Assembly (NCBI RefSeq): GCF_025717605.1
Contig: NZ_JAJIRQ010000005.1
Span: forward strand, 186,001-250,000
Source of the DNA: Paucibacter sp. TC2R-5
Lineage (GTDB): Bacteria; Pseudomonadota; Gammaproteobacteria; Burkholderiales; Burkholderiaceae_C
Direction of reading: 5' to 3'
DNA length: 64,000 nt
A program made the translations under genes and the position numbers. The notes below the pieces were generated by a model that saw only the letters and a program-made list of their open reading frames with translations, searched no databases and had not been told where the DNA came from. The first letter of the stretch is position 1, and each line of letters starts with the position of its first letter. Positions 50,815 to 59,558 of the stretch are shown one piece after another.

Positions 50815-52037
50815 TGACTCTCGTGCAAAAGTTGTTGACCTTCGCGCTGGTCTGTTCATGCCTGCTGCCTGCCGGTACCAAGGCCGCCGAGCCCCCCGCA
50901 AAGCTTGTAGCCATCGTCGATGCTGCAATTCTTCCCTTGATGGCTCAGCATGACGTGCCCGGTATGGCGGTCGCGATCACGCTCAACGGCGAAGCCAGCT
51001 TCTACAACTACGGCCTGGCGTCCCGGGCGGCCCACAAGCCCGTCAACGAGCACACCTTGTTCGAGCTGGGCTCCATCAGCAAGACCTTCACCGCCACGCT
51101 CGCTTCATACGCACAAGTGCAGGGCAAGCTGTCATTGAACGACCATCCCGGCCGCTATATGCCTGAACTCAAGGGTCGGGCGATCGACCGCGCCGCCTTG
51201 ATCCATCTGGCGACCTACACCGCCGGTGGCCTGCCGCTGCAGTTTCCGGATGAAGTCGAGCCGAAGGGCATGATCGCGTATTTCCAGCAATGGCGGCCGA
51301 GCGCTGCGCCGGGCACAAGGCGCGAATACTCCAATCCAAGTATTGGCGTGTTGGGTCATGTCACCGCCTTGGCCTTGAACAGCAGTTTTGTCGAGGCGAT
51401 GCAAACCCAGCTGTTCCCGCAGCTAGGCCTACATGACAGTTACCTCCAGGTGCCGGACGCACAGATGGAACGATATGCCTGGGGCCATAGCAAGGCCAAT
51501 GCCGAGATCCGCGTGAGCCCAGGCGTCTTCGCCGAACAAGCGTATGGCGTCAAGTCGACAGCCGCCGAGATGATTCGTTATGTGCAAGCCCAGATGGATC
51601 CGCAGCTTTTGAGCGTGACCATGCAGCGCGCGATCGCGGGCACGCAGCTTGGCTACTTCAAGGTCGGTGAGATGGTGCAAGGGCTGGGCTGGGAGCAGTA
51701 CCCTTTCCCCATCACGCTGGATCGTTTGCTGGCCGGCAATTCCGAGGACATGATTTTTGAGTCCAATCCAGCCAAACGCCTCTCGCCGGCGCAAATGCAT
51801 GCCCAATCGAGCCGGCCGACCTTGTTCAACAAGACCGGCTCAACTGGGGGATTCGGCAGCTATGTCTTGTTTGTGCCCGAGCTGAAAATTGGCATCGTGA
51901 TGCTGGCGAACAAGAACGTGGAGATCCCAGCGCGCATCGCGGCGGCGCATGCGATCCTGAGCCAATTAGCGCAACTCTCTACACAGTCCCAACAGCCCGC
52001 ACAGCCTGCAAGGCCGACAACACCGCCTCGGCCGTAG
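50814..52037 (+). CDS. Class C beta-lactamase-family serine hydrolase (AmpC-like)
   Basis: A 407-residue protein with a signal peptide (MTLVQKLLTFALVCSCLLPA). The class C active-site motifs are complete: SISK (S87, K90), YSN (172-174) and KTG (340-342), and the KTGSTGGFGSYV context is typical of AmpC enzymes. It is therefore likely to hydrolyse cephalosporins, although DD-peptidases and esterases share the motifs. The C-terminus has an extra Ser/Gln/Pro-rich tail of about 20 residues, whose coding DNA overlaps the convergent xdhB gene by 59 bases. Control by the upstream BlaI-like repressor is likely from gene order. Confidence 0.88.
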   Translation: MTLVQKLLTFALVCSCLLPAGTKAAEPPAKLVAIVDAAILPLMAQHDVPGMAVAITLNGEASFYNYGLASRAAHKPVNEHTLFELGSISKTFTATLASYAQVQGKLSLNDHPGRYMPELKGRAIDRAALIHLATYTAGGLPLQFPDEVEPKGMIAYFQQWRPSAAPGTRREYSNPSIGVLGHVTALALNSSFVEAMQTQLFPQLGLHDSYLQVPDAQMERYAWGHSKANAEIRVSPGVFAEQAYGVKSTAAEMIRYVQAQMDPQLLSVTMQRAIAGTQLGYFKVGEMVQGLGWEQYPFPITLDRLLAGNSEDMIFESNPAKRLSPAQMHAQSSRPTLFNKTGSTGGFGSYVLFVPELKIGIVMLANKNVEIPARIAAAHAILSQLAQLSTQSQQPAQPARPTTPPRP

Positions 52038-54294
52038 CCGGTGCCATCAACAGCGGGTCGCAGCCGACTGGTCCGGCCGATGCGACTGCATCCTTGATCG
52101 CCAGCAGCACCGAGAAGGGCAAGAGCAGCGGCGGCTCGCCGACCGCCTTGGATCGGTGAATGCTGTCAATCGCATTGGCTTGATCGAAAAGGCTGACCCG
52201 AAAATCGGGCGGGCTGTCGTTGGCGGTCGGGATCTTGTAGGTGCTGGGCGCGTGGGTCAGCAGGGCGCCGGTCTGCGGATGCCAGCGCAGTTCTTCGGTC
52301 GTCAGCCAACCCATGCCCTGCACAAACGCACCTTCGATCTGGCCAATGTCCAAGGCTGGGTTCAAGGACTTGCCGACATCGTGCAACACATCGGCGCGGG
52401 TGACGCGGCTCTCGCCGCTCAGCGTGTCGACCAGGACCTCGGCCACCGCCGCCCCGTAGGCAAAGTAGTAGAAGGGCTTGCCCCGCAGATTGGCGCGGTC
52501 CCAATGCAGACCCGGCGTGGTGTAAAAACCATCTGCCCAAAGCTGGATGCGCTGCATATAGGCTTTGTGCACGAGCTCCGCGAAACTCAGGGACTGTTCG
52601 CCCGCGCTGACCCGCCCACCGCCGAACAGCACTTTTTCCGGCGTGCAGCCGAACAGCTGCGCCGCCAACGAGCTCAGCCTTTGCTTGATCTTGCGCGCCG
52701 CATCCTGCGCCGCCTTGCCATTCAGATCGCTGCCGGTAGACGCGGCCGTGGCCGAGGTGTTGGCGATCTTTTGTGTGTCGGTGGCGCTGCAGCGCACGCT
52801 GCTCAGTGGCAGCCCCAACTCATGCGCCACCACCTGCGCGACCTTGGTGTTCAGGCCTTGGCCCATCTCGGTGCCGCCGTGGTTAACCAAGACCGAGCCA
52901 TCGGTATAGACATGCACCAAGGCGCCGGCCTGGTTCAGATGCACGACGTTGAAGCTGATGCCGAATTTCAGCGGCGTCAGCGCCAGGCCTTTCTTCAACA
53001 CCAGGCTGTGCCTGTTGTAAACGGCGATGGCCTCGCGGCGGGTTTGGTAGTCGCTGTTGTCGACCAGCCGGTTGATCAGTGCGGCGAGGATGTTGTCCTC
53101 GACCTGCTGGCCATAGGGCGTGATGTTGCGCTCGCCAGAATCACTGTAAAGATTGCGTTGGCGCACCAGCAGCGGGTCCAGCCCCAGCCGGCGGGCGACC
53201 GAATCCAGAATCATCTCGATGGCCAGCGCGCCCTGCGGCCCGCCAAAACCGCGAAAGGCGGTGTTGCTCTGCGTGTTGGTGCGGGCGCAAAAGCCGTGCA
53301 GGGCGACATGCGGCAGGAAGTAAGCGTTGTCGAAATGGCAGAGCGCGCGCGCCATCACCGGCGCCGACAGATCGGCCGAATGGCCGCAGTTGGAGATCAA
53401 ATCGACCTCGGCACCGAGGATCATGCCGGTCTCGTCAAACCCCACATCCCAGCGGTAATCAAAACCATGGCGGCGCCCGGTGATCATGAAGTCGTCATCC
53501 CGGTCCAGGCGCAGCTTGACCGGCCGGCGCAGCTTCGCTGCAGCAATGGCCGCCACGCAGGCGAATAGCGCCGACTGCGACTCCTTGCCGCCAAACCCCC
53601 CGCCCATGCGCCGGCATTGCACCTGCACCTGATGCGCCGCATAGCCCAAGGCATGGGCGACCAGTTGCTGCATCTCGCTGGGATGCTGGGTCGAGCAGCA
53701 CAACAGCATCGCTTGCTGCTCCTGCGGCAATGCATAGCTGATCTGGCCTTCCAGATAGAACTGCTCCTGCCCGCCGACCGACCATGAGCCGCTGAGCCGC
53801 TGCGGCGCCGTGGCCAACGCCGAGGCCGCATCACCCCGGCTCAGGTGCATGGGCGGCAACACATACTGGCCCAACTCATGCGCGGCCTTCGCGTTCAGCA
53901 CGGCGGGCAGCGCCTCGAAGCGAATCGCCGTCTTGGCCAGCGCGGCGGCGCGGCGCGCGAGGTCGCGGCTGCTGGCGATGACGGCAAACACCGGCTGGCC
54001 CAGGTAACTGAGTACGTCCGCGGCGAGGATGGGGTCGTCATGCAGCAGCGGGCCGCAGTTATTGCTGCCGGGAATGTCGGCGGCGGTCAGCACCGCGAGC
54101 ACGCCGGGCTGGGCGCGCAGCAGATCCAAGTCAATCGACAAGAGCCTGCCATGCGCGACCGGCGACAAGCCGAGTGCCGCGTGCAGCGTGCCCGCCGGCT
54201 CGGCGATGTCGTCGGTGTAGATCGCCTCGCCCGACACATGCAGCGCCGCCGATTCGTGGGGGCGGCTGACACCCACTTGATCATGGGCGCTCAT
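51979..54294 (-). CDS. xdhB: Xanthine dehydrogenase, molybdopterin-binding subunit
   Basis: A 771-residue protein matching XdhB: an N-terminal SAALHVSGEAIYTDDI segment, the molybdenum-cofactor loop MGGGFGGKESQ, AFRGFGGPQGALAIE with the arginine that positions the purine, and a C-terminal AVGEPPLLLPFSVLLAIKDA containing the active-site glutamate region. With XdhA it oxidises hypoxanthine and xanthine to urate. The start overlaps the xdhA stop by four bases (ATGA). The 3' end is antisense to the last codons of the beta-lactamase-like gene. Confidence 0.95.
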   Translation of the reverse strand: MSAHDQVGVSRPHESAALHVSGEAIYTDDIAEPAGTLHAALGLSPVAHGRLLSIDLDLLRAQPGVLAVLTAADIPGSNNCGPLLHDDPILAADVLSYLGQPVFAVIASSRDLARRAAALAKTAIRFEALPAVLNAKAAHELGQYVLPPMHLSRGDAASALATAPQRLSGSWSVGGQEQFYLEGQISYALPQEQQAMLLCCSTQHPSEMQQLVAHALGYAAHQVQVQCRRMGGGFGGKESQSALFACVAAIAAAKLRRPVKLRLDRDDDFMITGRRHGFDYRWDVGFDETGMILGAEVDLISNCGHSADLSAPVMARALCHFDNAYFLPHVALHGFCARTNTQSNTAFRGFGGPQGALAIEMILDSVARRLGLDPLLVRQRNLYSDSGERNITPYGQQVEDNILAALINRLVDNSDYQTRREAIAVYNRHSLVLKKGLALTPLKFGISFNVVHLNQAGALVHVYTDGSVLVNHGGTEMGQGLNTKVAQVVAHELGLPLSSVRCSATDTQKIANTSATAASTGSDLNGKAAQDAARKIKQRLSSLAAQLFGCTPEKVLFGGGRVSAGEQSLSFAELVHKAYMQRIQLWADGFYTTPGLHWDRANLRGKPFYYFAYGAAVAEVLVDTLSGESRVTRADVLHDVGKSLNPALDIGQIEGAFVQGMGWLTTEELRWHPQTGALLTHAPSTYKIPTANDSPPDFRVSLFDQANAIDSIHRSKAVGEPPLLLPFSVLLAIKDAVASAGPVGCDPLLMAPATAEAVLSALQAVRAVGTV

Positions 54295-55853
54295 GCAGCG
54301 CTCCCGGTGGCCTTGTTGAAGCTCACAGCCTGCCAGACGCTCAGCTCGGCGGCGGTCAAGGGCGCCTCGCTTCGTGTTTCCAGCCAGCAGCGGCGCAAGA
54401 GGTTTTGCGCGACCTGCATCCGGTAAGCGCTGCTGGCGCGGGCATCGCTCAGGGGCGTGAAGTCTTGCGTCAGGGCGCTTTGGGCGGCCTGCATGCTCGC
54501 TTCCGTCCAGGGGCGCCCCAGCAATGCAGCCTCGGCCTGCGCCGCCCGTTTGACCACGGCCGCCATGCCGCCGAACACCAGCCGCGCCTCCGTGATCAAG
54601 TCACCGTCCAGCCGGATGGCCAGCACCGCGCAGACGGCCGAGATATCGCTGTCATAGCGCTTGGCGATCTTGTAGGCCCGCAGTCGCCAATCGGCGCTGG
54701 GCAGCGGCAGGTGCATGGCCTCGATGAACTCACCGGGCTGCAAATCTTTTTGCATATAGCCGAGGTAAAAGTCTTCTAGCTTGAGGCGCCGCTGCTGTGC
54801 GCCACGGCGCAGCAGCAAGTCGGCGCCGAGTGCGATCAAGGCCGGCGCGCCGTCGCCTATCGGTGAGCCGTTGGCGATATTGCCGCCCAGCGTGCCGGCG
54901 TGGCGCACCGGCGGCGATGCAAAGCGCAGCCATAGCTCGCGCAAGCTGGGCGCGGCGGCAGTCAAGGCGGCCCAGGCGTCTTCCAGCGAAGCGCCGGCGC
55001 CTATCCACAGCCCGGCTTGGCCTTGAAAGGGCTCCGCCCGAATCTGGCGTAACTCATCCACCGCGCCGAGGTAGATCAGGTCGCCCAGATCGCGGAACTG
55101 CTTGTTGACCCATAAGCCGATGTCGGTGGAGCCGGCCAGCAGGCGGGCCGCCGGCTTGCTCTCGACCAAGGCGGCCAGCGCGGCCACGCTGCGCGGCGCA
55201 TCGAAACTGTCAATGCGCTGCCCGAAGGCGGGGTGGGGCGCTTCATGGTGCAGCGCGGCGCCCTCAATCTCCATGTTTGCCTGCATGTCTGCCTGCATTT
55301 GCTGCAGGGCGGCCTGGGCCGACTTCAGATCGAGGCGCTGGCCCGGCAGCTCAAACATCTTTTCTCCCGCATCCAGAATCGGCCGATAGCCGGTGCAGCG
55401 GCACAAATTGCCGGCCAGATCGTCGGCCAGTTGCTGGCGCGTTGGGCGGCTGCCGGCCTCGCTGTGTTTTTCATAGCAGGCTTGCAGCGTCATCGCAAAG
55501 CCGGGGGTGCAAAAGCCACATTGCGAGCCATGGCAGTCGACCAAGGCTTGCTGCACCGGGTTCAGCGAGGTGGAAGGCGAACCCAGGTCTTCCACCGTCA
55601 GCAGCGCCTGGCCGTCCAGTGTGGGCAAAAATTGGGTGCAGGCGTTGACGTTGCGCAGCTCTAGCCGGCCCTGCCGCATCTCGCCCACCAGCACCGTGCA
55701 AGCACCGCAGTCGCCCTCGGCGCAGCCTTCCTTGCTGCCCAGGTAAGCGTGTTCGCGCAGGTATTGCAGCACGGTGGTCGTGACCGGCAAGCCTTGCACG
55801 GACTGGATCTGTCCTCGGTGGAAAAAGCGAATCGGGCGCGCGGGCAGGCTCAT
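54291..55853 (-). CDS. xdhA: Xanthine dehydrogenase, small subunit (2Fe-2S and FAD)
   Basis: A 520-residue protein from MSLPARPIRFFHRGQ; ATG and TTG codons 15 and 24 bases upstream are alternatives. The N-terminal domain has the plant-type 2Fe-2S motif CAEGDCGACTVLVG. The second has CGFCTPGF and CRCTGYRPI. The FAD domain includes ARLLAGSTDIGLWVNK and TLGGNIANGSPIGD. It passes electrons from the molybdenum site to NAD+. The gene is divergent from guaD with about 73 bases between the starts, so both likely share a control region. Confidence 0.95.
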   Translation of the reverse strand: MSLPARPIRFFHRGQIQSVQGLPVTTTVLQYLREHAYLGSKEGCAEGDCGACTVLVGEMRQGRLELRNVNACTQFLPTLDGQALLTVEDLGSPSTSLNPVQQALVDCHGSQCGFCTPGFAMTLQACYEKHSEAGSRPTRQQLADDLAGNLCRCTGYRPILDAGEKMFELPGQRLDLKSAQAALQQMQADMQANMEIEGAALHHEAPHPAFGQRIDSFDAPRSVAALAALVESKPAARLLAGSTDIGLWVNKQFRDLGDLIYLGAVDELRQIRAEPFQGQAGLWIGAGASLEDAWAALTAAAPSLRELWLRFASPPVRHAGTLGGNIANGSPIGDGAPALIALGADLLLRRGAQQRRLKLEDFYLGYMQKDLQPGEFIEAMHLPLPSADWRLRAYKIAKRYDSDISAVCAVLAIRLDGDLITEARLVFGGMAAVVKRAAQAEAALLGRPWTEASMQAAQSALTQDFTPLSDARASSAYRMQVAQNLLRRCWLETRSEAPLTAAELSVWQAVSFNKATGSAA

Positions 55854-55926
55854 GTGGTGAATGTGCATCTGAGGCAATGGCCCGACGATATACGATCCCG
55901 CTCAGACCTTCGCCTGGAACCTTGCA

Positions 55927-57252
55927 TTGCCACTCGCCACTCCCCCTGAAAAATTTGCCCTGCGCGGCGATCTGCTCGACTTCACGGCCGCACCGGCTTG
56001 GGGCGAGATCGACCCTGGCAGCGCGCTGCGCTTTCAGCCCGACCATTGGCTCCTGATCGACGAGCGCGGCCGCATCCAGGGCACGCAGGCCGAAGCGCCC
56101 GATGCGAGCTGGCGGCAGATCGACCACAGCGGCCGCCTGATCCTGCCGGGCTTCATCGACACCCATGTGCATGCGCCCCAGCTCGATGTGATCGCCTCCT
56201 ACGGTGCCGAGTTGCTGGACTGGCTCAACACCTACACCTTCCCGGCCGAATGCCGCTATGCCGACCCGGCTGTCGCGCGCGTCGGTGCCGAGCGCTTTTT
56301 GGACGCGCTGCTGGCTCACGGTACGACGGCGGCGGTGGTCTTCGCCACCGTACACAAGGTTTCGGCCGAGGCGCTGTTCGAAGCGGCAGCGCAACGCGGC
56401 ATGCGTCTGATCACCGGCAAGGTCTTGATGGACCGCAACGCCCCGGCCGCGCTCTTGGATGCCGATGTGGCCAGCGCGGAGCGCGACTGCGTCGATCTGA
56501 TCTCGCGCTGGCATGGTATGGGCCGCCTGGCTTATGCCGTCACGCCGCGCTTTGCGCCGACCAGCACGCCCGCCCAATTGGCGATGGCCGGTGCGCTGTG
56601 CCGCGCCGACGCCTCGCTCTATATGCAGACCCATGTGGCCGAGAACCGCGCCGAAGTGGCCTGGGTGAGCGAGTTGTTCCCCGATGCGCGCAGCTATCTG
56701 GACGTCTACGCCCGCGAAGGCCTCTTGCACCCGCGCGCTGTGCTGGCGCATGGCGTCTGGCTGGACGATGCCGACCGCGCCGTGCTCAAAGCCAGCGGCG
56801 CGCAGATCGCCTTCAGCCCCTCGTCGAATCTGTTTCTGGGCAGCGGTTTGTTTGACTGGGCGGCTGCGGCCGAAGCCGGCGTCGCGGTCAGTGTGGCCAG
56901 CGATGTGGGCGGCGGTAGCAGTCTGTCCATGCAGCGCAATTTGCTCGACGGCTACAAGGTGCAGGCGCTGGCGGGTCAGCGCATGAGCGCCTGGGCGGGT
57001 CTGCATGCCGCCACGCGCGGAGCGGCCGAGGCGCTGGGGCTGGTGGATGAGATCGGCCATTTCGGCGCCGGCACGCTGGCCGATTTTTGCGTCTGGGACT
57101 GGGCCATAGGCCCGGTGGCGACGGCCCGCGCCGAAGTGGCGCGTGGCCTGCATGAGCGGGTGTTCGCGTGGATGGGCTTGTCGGATGAGCGCAATCTGCA
57201 CAGCGCTTATGTGGCCGGCGTGCCTAGATATTCTCGGAGCTCAACCGCATGA
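55927..57252 (+). CDS. guaD: Guanine deaminase
   Basis: A 441-residue amidohydrolase with the guanine deaminase pattern: PGFIDTHVHAPQLDVIASYG, YTFPAECRYAD, MQTHVAENRAEVAWV, LAHGVWLDD and ASDVGGGSSLSM. It deaminates guanine to xanthine, the substrate of the divergently encoded XdhAB. The start used is a TTG; no in-frame ATG lies nearer to the conserved region. The stop overlaps the next start (ATGA). Confidence 0.94.
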   Translation: MPLATPPEKFALRGDLLDFTAAPAWGEIDPGSALRFQPDHWLLIDERGRIQGTQAEAPDASWRQIDHSGRLILPGFIDTHVHAPQLDVIASYGAELLDWLNTYTFPAECRYADPAVARVGAERFLDALLAHGTTAAVVFATVHKVSAEALFEAAAQRGMRLITGKVLMDRNAPAALLDADVASAERDCVDLISRWHGMGRLAYAVTPRFAPTSTPAQLAMAGALCRADASLYMQTHVAENRAEVAWVSELFPDARSYLDVYAREGLLHPRAVLAHGVWLDDADRAVLKASGAQIAFSPSSNLFLGSGLFDWAAAAEAGVAVSVASDVGGGSSLSMQRNLLDGYKVQALAGQRMSAWAGLHAATRGAAEALGLVDEIGHFGAGTLADFCVWDWAIGPVATARAEVARGLHERVFAWMGLSDERNLHSAYVAGVPRYSRSSTA

Positions 57253-57635
57253 CCGCAGACAAGATCGCTTTCTTTGTTGCCCTGGAGACCCGCGTCTGGC
57301 AAGCCTTGACCCTCGGCGACAAGCAGGCCTACTTGGCGCTGTTGGCGCCGGAGTTCCTGGGCGTCTATCCGAGTGGCTTTGCCAGCTTGGCCAAAAACCT
57401 CAGCACCTTCGAGCAGGCACCCGGCTTTGCCCCAAGCTATGTACTCAGCGAAGCGCGCATCATGGATCTGTCGCCCAGCCTGGTGATGCTGTCCTACCGG
57501 GCAGTGTTCCAGCGAGTCGATGACGCTCAAGCCAAGGCGATGTATGTCTCGTCCTTGTGGCGCCGCCAAGAGGACGAAAAATGGGTCAATGTATTCAGCC
57601 AAGATAGCTTGGCACACGCCGGCACGAACGGGTAG
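57249..57635 (+). CDS. NTF2-like (SnoaL/DUF4440-type) small protein
   Basis: A 128-residue protein whose composition fits the NTF2-like cone fold: an N-terminal helix with ETRVWQALTLGDKQAYLALL, the FLGVYPSGFA strand and a C-terminal strand with SLWRRQEDEKWVNVFSQDS. The family includes small enzymes and binding proteins, so no reaction can be named. Its ATG overlaps the guaD stop, so it is translated with guanine deaminase and may have an accessory role in purine metabolism; that is inference. Confidence 0.72.
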   Translation: MTADKIAFFVALETRVWQALTLGDKQAYLALLAPEFLGVYPSGFASLAKNLSTFEQAPGFAPSYVLSEARIMDLSPSLVMLSYRAVFQRVDDAQAKAMYVSSLWRRQEDEKWVNVFSQDSLAHAGTNG

Positions 57636-57649
57636 TAAGGGAAGTTGAG

Positions 57650-57946
57650 ATGTCGATGATTGATCTTGCCGCTGCGGCGGCGGACTTGCCGCAGGCTTGG
57701 CGTTCGCAGATTCTTGGCCGCGTTGGTGGCGCTAAATTCAAGGTCTTGCGCATGGACGGCAGCGCTTACCCAGACGAAATCCATGACTTCGACGAGGCGC
57801 TGCTGGTGCTGGACGGTCAGATGAATCTGGCCTTTGCCGACCAGGTGATCGCTGTGCCGGCCGGCTCGGTCTATCTGGTGCCAGCGGGTCAGGCGCATGC
57901 GGTTGCGCCGGGCAGTCATGGCACGCTGGTCATCATCGATTGCTGA
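57650..57946 (+). CDS. Small cupin-domain protein
   Basis: A 98-residue single-domain cupin. The central strands read HDFDEALLVLDGQMNLAFAD and VPAGSVYLVPAGQAHAVAPG, which fit cupin motifs 1 and 2; the first motif has reduced metal ligands (H-x-F-D-E). It follows the NTF2-like gene by 14 bases with a GGGAAG ribosome-binding site and is probably part of the guaD operon. The function is unknown; binding of a small metabolite is likely for a protein of this size. Confidence 0.78.
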   Translation: MSMIDLAAAAADLPQAWRSQILGRVGGAKFKVLRMDGSAYPDEIHDFDEALLVLDGQMNLAFADQVIAVPAGSVYLVPAGQAHAVAPGSHGTLVIIDC

Positions 57947-58031
57947 GCGGCCGAGAGCTTTCTACTGCTTAACCCCGACAGCATCTCGGCAACAGCCCCC
58001 TATGATCTGAGCATCAAACTTCGGCCTGTCC

Positions 58032-59558
58032 ATGAGCATCGCCCGACTGCAACTCACCGGCATCAGCAAGCAATACCCCGCCGTCAAAGCGAACGACGGG
58101 GTGTGCTTGTCGGTGGCGCCGGGGCAGATCCATGCGGTCTTGGGGGAGAACGGCGCCGGCAAGTCGACGCTGATGAAGATCATTTACGGCGCGGTGCAGC
58201 CCGACGCCGGCCAGGTGCTCTGGAATGGCCAGCCGATTGCGCTCAAAAGCCCGGCGCAGGCCCGGGCTTTGGGCATCAGCATGGTGTATCAGCATTTCTC
58301 GCTGTTTGACACGCTGAGCGCGGCCGAGAACATCTGGTTGGGCCTCGATAAAGGCCCGAGCCTGGCCGAGCTGAGCGCGCGCATCGCCGCCGTGGCGCAG
58401 AGTTATGGCCTGGAAGTAGACCCGCAGCGCCCGGTGCACAGCTTGTCGGTCGGTGAGCGCCAGCGGGTTGAGATCGTGCGCGCCTTGCTGACCGAGCCGA
58501 AGTTGCTGATCCTCGACGAGCCGACCTCGGTGCTGACGCCGCGCGCTGTGGACAAGCTCTTTGTCACCTTGCGCCAACTCGCCGCACAGGGCTGCAGTAT
58601 TTTGTACATCAGCCACAAGCTCGATGAGATCCGGGCGCTGTGTGAGCATTGCACGGTGCTGCGCGCCGGCCGCGTGACGGGCGAGGTCGACCCGCGCACG
58701 CAGAGCAATAGCGAGCTGTCGCGCCTGATGATTGGCGCCGAGCCACCGCCGCTGCGGCGCCTGCCGACCAAGGCCGGAGCCTTGGCGCTGGGCGTGCGTC
58801 GCTTGAGTCTTGCCAAGGCCCAGCCTTTTGGCACCACCTTGGTGGATATTGAATTGAACTTGCACGCCGGCGAGATCGTCGGCGTGGCCGGGGTGTCGGG
58901 CAATGGCCAGCAGGAGTTGCTGGCCGCGCTGTCGGGCGAAGATCCGCGCGGCCAGCCCGGCAGCGTGCAGATGTTCGGTCAGGATATTGCCCGCAGCAGC
59001 CCGCGCAAACGGCGCCATCTGGGCCTGCATTTTGTGCCGGAGGAGCGGCTGGGGCGCGGCGCTGTGCCGGGGATGTCATTGGCGCAAAACACCTTGCTGA
59101 CCCGCACCGACCGAGGCAGCGTGACGGCCTGGGGCTGGCTGCGTACCGCGCGGGTTCAGCGTTTGGCCGAGCATTTGATTGCGCGCTTTTCGGTGCGCGC
59201 CGGCGGTGCGGGTGCGGCGGCGCGCAGCCTGTCGGGCGGCAATTTGCAGAAGTTCATCGTCGGCCGCGAGATCGATGCCGCGCCTAAGGTCTTGATCATT
59301 GCGCAGCCCACCTGGGGCGTTGATGTCGGTGCTGCCGCGCAGATTCGGGCGGAGCTACTCAAACTGCGCGATGCAGGTTGCGCCGTTTTGGTGCTCAGCG
59401 AGGAGTTGGACGAATTGTTTGAAATCAGTGACCGCCTGGTCGTGATGGCGCAGGGCCGCATGTCGCCGGCCGTGCCGGTGGCGCAGGCCAGCCGAGCGAT
59501 GATTGGCGAGTGGATGAGCGGGCTCTGGAACCTTGGAGCGGGCAATGCTCAGGCTTGA
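58032..59558 (+). CDS. ABC transporter ATP-binding protein, BMP-type purine/nucleoside importer
   Basis: A 508-residue protein with two ATP-binding cassettes. The first has the Walker A GENGAGKST, the signature LSVGERQRVEI and the Walker B LLILDEPTSVL. The second is degenerate at the Walker A (GVSGNGQQE) and has LSGGNLQKFI and VLIIAQPTWGVD. Tandem-cassette proteins of this type energise sugar and nucleoside importers with BMP-family binding proteins, encoded here by the next three genes. Given the surrounding purine catabolism genes, purines or nucleosides are the likely cargo. Confidence 0.92.
   Translation: MSIARLQLTGISKQYPAVKANDGVCLSVAPGQIHAVLGENGAGKSTLMKIIYGAVQPDAGQVLWNGQPIALKSPAQARALGISMVYQHFSLFDTLSAAENIWLGLDKGPSLAELSARIAAVAQSYGLEVDPQRPVHSLSVGERQRVEIVRALLTEPKLLILDEPTSVLTPRAVDKLFVTLRQLAAQGCSILYISHKLDEIRALCEHCTVLRAGRVTGEVDPRTQSNSELSRLMIGAEPPPLRRLPTKAGALALGVRRLSLAKAQPFGTTLVDIELNLHAGEIVGVAGVSGNGQQELLAALSGEDPRGQPGSVQMFGQDIARSSPRKRRHLGLHFVPEERLGRGAVPGMSLAQNTLLTRTDRGSVTAWGWLRTARVQRLAEHLIARFSVRAGGAGAAARSLSGGNLQKFIVGREIDAAPKVLIIAQPTWGVDVGAAAQIRAELLKLRDAGCAVLVLSEELDELFEISDRLVVMAQGRMSPAVPVAQASRAMIGEWMSGLWNLGAGNAQA

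Noticed and set aside
55471..57201. Minus-strand open frame (576 codons) opposite guaD
   Set aside because: Guanine deaminase on the plus strand is unmistakable; the antisense product has no motif.
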